In this document: positions 59,440-64,000 of the stretch, piece by piece
Layout of the letters: the number at the start of each line of letters is the position of its first letter
Numbering within the stretch: the stretch's first letter is position 1
Source of the DNA: Diphasiastrum complanatum
Taxonomy: Eukaryota; Streptophyta; Lycopodiopsida; Lycopodiales; Lycopodiaceae
NCBI GenBank assembly: GCA_029204225.1
Contig: CM055092.1
Span: 80,589,271-80,653,270 of the forward strand
Direction: 5' to 3'
DNA length: 64,000 nucleotides
Program-made: the position numbers and the translations under genes
The notes under the pieces: model-generated
The model's database searches: none
Told to the model about the DNA's origin: nothing
What the model saw: only the letters and a program-made list of their open reading frames with translations

Positions 59440-60840
59440 AGTTTTTGTGGTGGTTACGGGGGGTTGCAGTTATTTGCGGTGACTACGAATTTCGACGGGG
59501 AGAACTGGTTCTACGTTGGAATACGATTGTTACGGGGAATACGGGTTGTTTGCGGAAGTTTGAAGGTGAGTTGTGGGTGGATGGAGAGTGGTTTGCGACA
59601 GCAGCTATTTGCGATCTGTTTGCGGTTTTTTGATGATCCGTTTGGTCAAAGGTGGCCATGGGTAGTCGTAGGGTCGTAGGATTGCGGTCTGTTGTGGCCT
59701 AATGTGGTGTCAGCGAGCTGATTGCGGTGTCAACGACTGATTGCAGATGATGTTAGAGGGTTGCCTGTGGGTGGATGGAATGGGAATGATTGCAGGTGAA
59801 GGGTCCGTGTGCAGGCATAAGATGGAGTTTGCGGATGAGTTGGAGCGGTTGCGTGCTTCACAGATGTAGGGTGGAGATTTGTTTGCAATGGAGTGCGGAG
59901 GGTGGTGTGGTTGTGGGTGTGTGCGGAGGCAGTGTGAAGGGGAATTGATGTGGAAGGATGCGACAAAAACGGATGGAGGTGGAGCAGTGTGGGTTGTCGA
60001 GGGCAGTCGTAGGGTCGTAGGATTGCGGTCTTGGGTGGTGATTTGCGGTGGTGGACGGGTTCGACGTATCAGGATGGATGGCAATGGTTTGCGGTGGGCG
60101 ACAGTCCCTACGAGTTGTGATGGATTGCGGTGATATGCGAGTGTGGGTAGAGGGTGGCCTGTGGCGGTTGAAGGTGTCCGTGGGTAATCGTAGGGCCGTA
60201 GGATTGTGGTCTTGGGCAGTTGCGATGGGTGTTTGCTATGTCAGTGTCGATGGCGGATGATGGCGGAGTGGGGGCTATTGCGTTTTTCACGGTTTCAGGG
60301 TGGGGCAGGGACGTTTGGGTGTAGTTAGGGGGTGGCTTGGGTGGGTGAATGTGGATGTTGGTGATGGAGGTGTTTGAATGTGGTGTCTGTTACTTTTAAT
60401 GCAGTGGTTATGGGTGAATGTGATATGGGAGGCGAAGAAAGGCACAATGTATCAGATGCAAACGGAAATAGATGTGGTAAGATGTAAACCAAGGTAGAGG
60501 GCGGAAAATGCAATGAAAATGCAGATGCGATGCAAGGTGTGATATTGGATGGCCGATGGAGGTGGTGTGATTGTGGTGGAATGCATATGGATCAGTGTGG
60601 TGAATGCGGTCTGTTGCGGTTGCAAGGGAATGCAGTGGGGTAGACGTTGCGGTGGGTTGCGGATATTGTGATCGCTATGGTGCAGGGACTGATGCAATTG
60701 AATGCAGTTGAATGCGGTCCCTACTATGCAGAGGCTGTTCGCACAGGTCAAGGTGGTCACTACGGTTTCATGTAGATGGAGGCCCGTGTCGTTGTTGTTC
60801 GCATGTATTTGTTATAGCGTTGCATATAGATAGATAGGTT
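59440..60840 (+). repeat. GCGG-rich, strand-asymmetric degenerate repeat domain
   Basis: About 20 copies of GCGG, mostly as TTGCGGT or TGCGGT, occur on the plus strand, with almost no CCGC. A 27-base string beginning AGTCGTAGGGTCGTAGG recurs at 59664, 60005 and 60186. It lies upstream (minus strand) of the Ty3 gag start, so it may be that element's leader or LTR. The long Pro/His-rich frames on the minus strand and Gly/Trp-rich frames on the plus strand follow from composition and are not supported as genes. Confidence 0.75.
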
Positions 60841-60931
60841 GTCAAAGAAAGCGTCAATGCAAGCTGTGCATTTGAAGTACGTCGTGCCTGTCAATCCGGA
60901 TCGTCGTTGAAAAGGTTTGTCATCTAGCGTA

Positions 60932-61560
60932 GATCTGACCGGTTGAAGTAGATCGTCGGTTGAGATTGGACTGGATGGTCGTCAGTTGAGATCTAATACT
61001 GACCGTCGGTTGAGATCTGAGTGATGGACGTCGGTTGAAATCTGAGGGGATGGGTCGGTTGAGATTTGATGTAGTGCATCGGTTGAGATTAGAGAGTGGG
61101 CGTCGATTGAGATGTGACAGTGGCAGTCGGTTGAGATCTGACTGAGACTGTCGGTTGAGATTTCACAGTGGCCATCGGTTGAGATTTGACAGTGGCCATC
61201 GGTTGAGATTTGACAATGGCCATCGGTTGAGATCTGACTGAGGTCGTCGGTTGAGATTTGACAGTGGCCGTCGGTTGAGATTTGACAGTGGCCGTCGGTT
61301 GAGATTTGATAGTGACCGTCGGTTTAGATTTGATTGAGACCATCGGTTGAGATTTAATAGCAGGCTATCGGTTGAGATTTGACTGACACCGTCGGTTGAG
61401 ATTTAATATCAGGCTGTCGGTCGAGATTCAGAAAATCTATCGGTTGAGATCTGACTGATGGGCGTCGGTTGAGATCTAACACTAATTGTTGGTTGAGATC
61501 TAACACACGTCGTCAGTCGAGATTTAACTGTGGTGCATCAGTCGAGATCTGAGCAGAGGG
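60932..61560 (+). repeat. 24 bp minisatellite, about 25 copies
   Basis: Unit close to TCGGTTGAGATTTGACAGTG plus GCCA. Central copies (61160-61330) are nearly identical at exactly 24 bases; outer copies vary in sequence and by a base in length. Because 24 is three times eight, the minus strand stays open for 84 codons (61343-61089) as an eight-residue repeat (TVKSQPTA). Confidence 0.93.
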
Positions 61561-61739
61561 GACGTAAGGAGTGCGAAGGGCTGTGTGGAGAAAGACGTGA
61601 TGATGGCTAAATGGGATGCGGTCGTTTACAATGGAATGTGGTCGCAATGGCCCAGAGCGAGCACGAGTGTTCAAGGTGAAGTGCAGTCAAAAACGGGGGA
61701 TCGTTCAAGGGTGAGTTGCTGTGGATTATAGTTTGTATG

Positions 61740-62566
61740 TGTGGGAAAAGTACAAAAAGGACTAAGAGTGGGTCCTAATCTGATTCTCAAGAGAGATTGG
61801 TTGTCAGATTACTTGATCTATCAATCTACTTGAGATTAAGATCAATCTAGATCCATTCTAGACACAAAATCCTAACAAGAACAATCATTAATTGAAGGTA
61901 GATGTACTTTCTGGTTTCCCATGTGTAAAACCCTGTCTGAGTATGGACTCCAACCTGAAAATCAAGTACACATTGATAGCACCTCAAAACAATCAAAACA
62001 AATGTAGACAAATGGAGAGAATCACTCAAAATTGCTTCCAAAACCAAGATTGGTGTCTCACAATTATTATGGCCAAATGTGGCTCTATATATACAATAAG
62101 TGGGAGCTCATGGTATTGATCATCCCTTTGATCCCACATGTGTGAAGGTGCTTTGTCATATGATGATTCATCATGCAAAACTGACACTTTGGACAAAACC
62201 TTCTATTTTGAGCACTTTTGGTCCATTTTCCTTCTATATGGAGATCTACTTGAAAATCTTCTAGAAGTCAAAATTCGTCTACTTCAGCTTATTCCACACA
62301 TGTGAGCTGTCCTCTACACATGGGATGTGACACCTAACCAAAGGATGTGGCTCATGCAATCAATAGATTGATGCCATGTGTCTAGAAAACTAGTTTTTGG
62401 CCTTTTTAGCCACTAGAACTTGAATTGAATCATATGTACAACCTATATGATTATGGTACATGACAAGTACACTATTTTCACATGTGGAAACAGGCTCCAC
62501 ACATGTGTAATCATCCTATATACAATATTTTTGGCCTCTACCAAGCTTATTTTTGCATTTTTCACA
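61740..62566 (-). mobile_element. Solo LTR, 827 bp, minus orientation
   Basis: Flanked by GTATG at 61735-61739 and 62567-62571. Minus strand begins TGTGAAAAATGCAAAAATAA and GCTTGG, resembling the LTR of the 39117 element (TGTGAGAAATTGGCAAAAAT), and ends TTTTCCCACA. It also shares ACACATGTG strings. No internal region. It interrupts the GCGG/minisatellite domain. Confidence 0.85.
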
Positions 62567-62570
62567 GTAT

Positions 62571-63065
62571 GGTGAACAAATGGAAAGCGGTTGTTGCGGT
62601 GGGGATACGGTCAGCTACGGTGGTAATGTCGTTGCGATGATGGAAGGCAGCCAAGATGATGGAATTCAGGTTTTGCGGTAGATTACAGTGTCTACGGTGA
62701 ACGAGTGGGATGCGGCTGCTTGCGGTGTTCGTGATGTGGTGAGATTGCAATGGTATGTTGTTCTAGTGTGATTACGGATGGATGCGGACTAATGTGGTTG
62801 TAAGGCTGTTGTTGCGGTGGTAATGCGGTCAGCTATGGTGATACTAGGGTACGTTGCAGGGTGAATGCGGTGTAATGGGACGGAATTGGATGGAGGTTGA
62901 GGTGGTCCATTTGCGAGCGTTTGCAATGGAATGCTATGGGGGGTGGTGTGCTTTGGGTGTAAGCGGTTAGGACGGGTGGATGTGGAGTTTGTGTGTTGCG
63001 GTGAGTGTGGTCGAGGATAGCCGTAAGGAGTCTGATTACGGTTTGATGCGGCTGCAATGGGCGAA
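62571..63065 (+). repeat. GCGG-rich domain, second part
   Basis: About 12 GCGG in under 500 bases, again only on the plus strand, continuing the composition seen at 59440-60840 on the far side of the solo LTR. Confidence 0.75.
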
Positions 63066-63114
63066 TGCGATGTGTGGAAGTGATAAGGAACTGCTTCTGT
63101 CTAGGACATATAGA

Positions 63115-63230
63115 ACTGTGTCGGTTGAGATTTGAAGCAATGTGTCGGTTGAGATATGATGCAATGTCGTCGTGTATCGGTTGAGATTCGAAGCTGGGGC
63201 TCCGGTTGAGATTTCAAGCGTGAGGAGCGT
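63115..63230 (+). repeat. Second block of the GGTTGAGAT repeat
   Basis: Four irregularly spaced copies of CGGTTGAGAT, the core of the 24 bp minisatellite. Confidence 0.8.
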
Positions 63231-63451
63231 GAGCCTGTGGTGAAGGAAACCTAGGTCTGTTAGAGTGTTTGTTTACAAGTGATTGGCGAGGCTAACAGCT
63301 CATGGATTTGGATAATGATGTAGCCAACAGGGTGGCTCTGTTCAGTTGCAAAAAATTGACGTGTTTAAAGATTTAGAGTGCGCTTGCAATGGACAAGGTT
63401 GCGAGTTTCTGATGTAGAAGGTGTTGGAGTTCAATGGGCAATAGTGTCAAA

Positions 63452-64000
63452 TGTTGACAGATCCCCTGCTCCAGAGGATTTGTTTTACCATGGGACTTTT
63501 ACTTACTTCTTCTTCAGAACCGTTTCTGCCTGTTACCAGGCTCAAAGGCATTCGTTAGATGGTTTCTTGATTTTATGATGCCAAACCAGGCAGAAGGAAA
63601 CATGTAGACATTGTAGTATAGATTTTCTTTGTCCTGTCTGTCAGAGGACTACTCAGGGACGTCACTCTTGAACGCACTCACATTCTACATAGATGCAAGC
63701 CTAGAATGCTCATTCACAGATCAACATGTAAACCAATGAACGTTCAGTAGTTTCGAATGCTACTTACTCTAAAAACGGATTGAAATCGGAGCCTACACTA
63801 CACTGAACTGAGCTACATTTGCATAAACTGATAAACAAGAAACAAGAACTAAACTACAGCATGTTAGAAGTCCAAGAATCAAGAAACCAACCAGTCTATT
63901 GATCCTTGGACATCCTAAGAACATCAAGAACTGGATTGTACAGAGATATGCAAGAATCACACCACAGATCCAGCCTATTTAGTTTACTTGAATGCTGGTT
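63452..64000 (+). mobile_element. LTR family E, start only (runs out of window)
   Basis: Begins TGTTGACAGATCCCCTGC and matches, in reverse, the fragment 47057-47673. Its 3' end and any element body lie beyond the window. Confidence 0.75.

Noticed and set aside
59710-60760. Pro/His-rich minus-strand proteins
   Set aside because: Composition follows from the GCGG-rich plus strand; codon pattern and context give no support.
61089-61343. 84-residue protein with an eight-residue repeat
   Set aside because: The frame is open only because the minisatellite unit is 24 bases; no promoter, neighbours or conserved ends support a gene.
60932-61560. CRISPR-like array
   Set aside because: Units are contiguous, with no constant spacers, and the DNA is plant nuclear.

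Overview
The window looks like nuclear DNA of a vascular plant with a large, transposon-rich genome. It carries two plant housekeeping genes: S-adenosylmethionine synthetase at 2324-3502 and the branch-point-binding splicing factor SF1 at 32522-35506. Almost everything else recognisable is LTR retrotransposon: Ty1/copia, and Ty3/gypsy, mostly decayed, nested and rearranged. No organelle, viral or bacterial operon signals were seen. Angiosperm, gymnosperm and fern cannot be separated from the sequence alone.

Layout. 1-3502: probable long 5'UTR intron and the SAM synthetase reading frame, which carries two compensating 1-base indels near its 3' end. 3503-6585: intergenic, with long GA and CT microsatellites. 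6586-10900: decayed copia pieces, minus strand then plus strand, forming an inverted arrangement. 11077-12450: Ty3 RNase H and integrase. 12495-14370: self-complementary short repeats and a dimeric ~223 bp tandem satellite. 14570-19199: copia gag-pol with its 3' LTR, full of stops. 19205-22760: further copia scraps, including a chimeric RNase H/gag/protease frame. 22840-28386: a cluster of separate LTRs in both orientations, four with a tRNA-Met type primer site. 28552-31265: copia RT-RNase H between two LTRs that face in opposite directions. 32150-35506: SF1 with an arginine-rich upstream ORF. 36531-38551: two nested minus-strand copia elements. 39117-43736: a structurally complete, young copia element (two 809 bp LTRs, 14 differences by direct count) that has gag, protease and integrase scraps but an unrecognised ORF where reverse transcriptase should be. 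43929-47673: copia and LTR fragments, one LTR being split by a 1162 bp solo LTR with a perfect GAGAG target duplication. 47674-52741: a minus-strand Ty3 element with an extra coiled-coil ORF downstream of pol. 52836-53118: a foldback (MITE-like) element. 54743-57400: a copia gag start interrupted by another copia LTR-gag-protease element. 57830-59395: Ty3 gag on the minus strand, followed by 59440-63230, a strand-asymmetric GCGG-rich domain with a 24 bp minisatellite, split by a solo LTR with a GTATG target duplication. The window ends inside one more LTR.

The two genes have no shared pathway here; they are separated by about 29 kb of transposon DNA. The biology of the window is mainly transposon history: nested insertion, solo-LTR formation, inversion, and decay in which several damaging changes are single C-to-T or G-to-A transitions. 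The best candidates for something undescribed are the copia element without RT, the extra ORF of the Ty3 element, the dimeric satellite and the GCGG/24 bp repeat domain.
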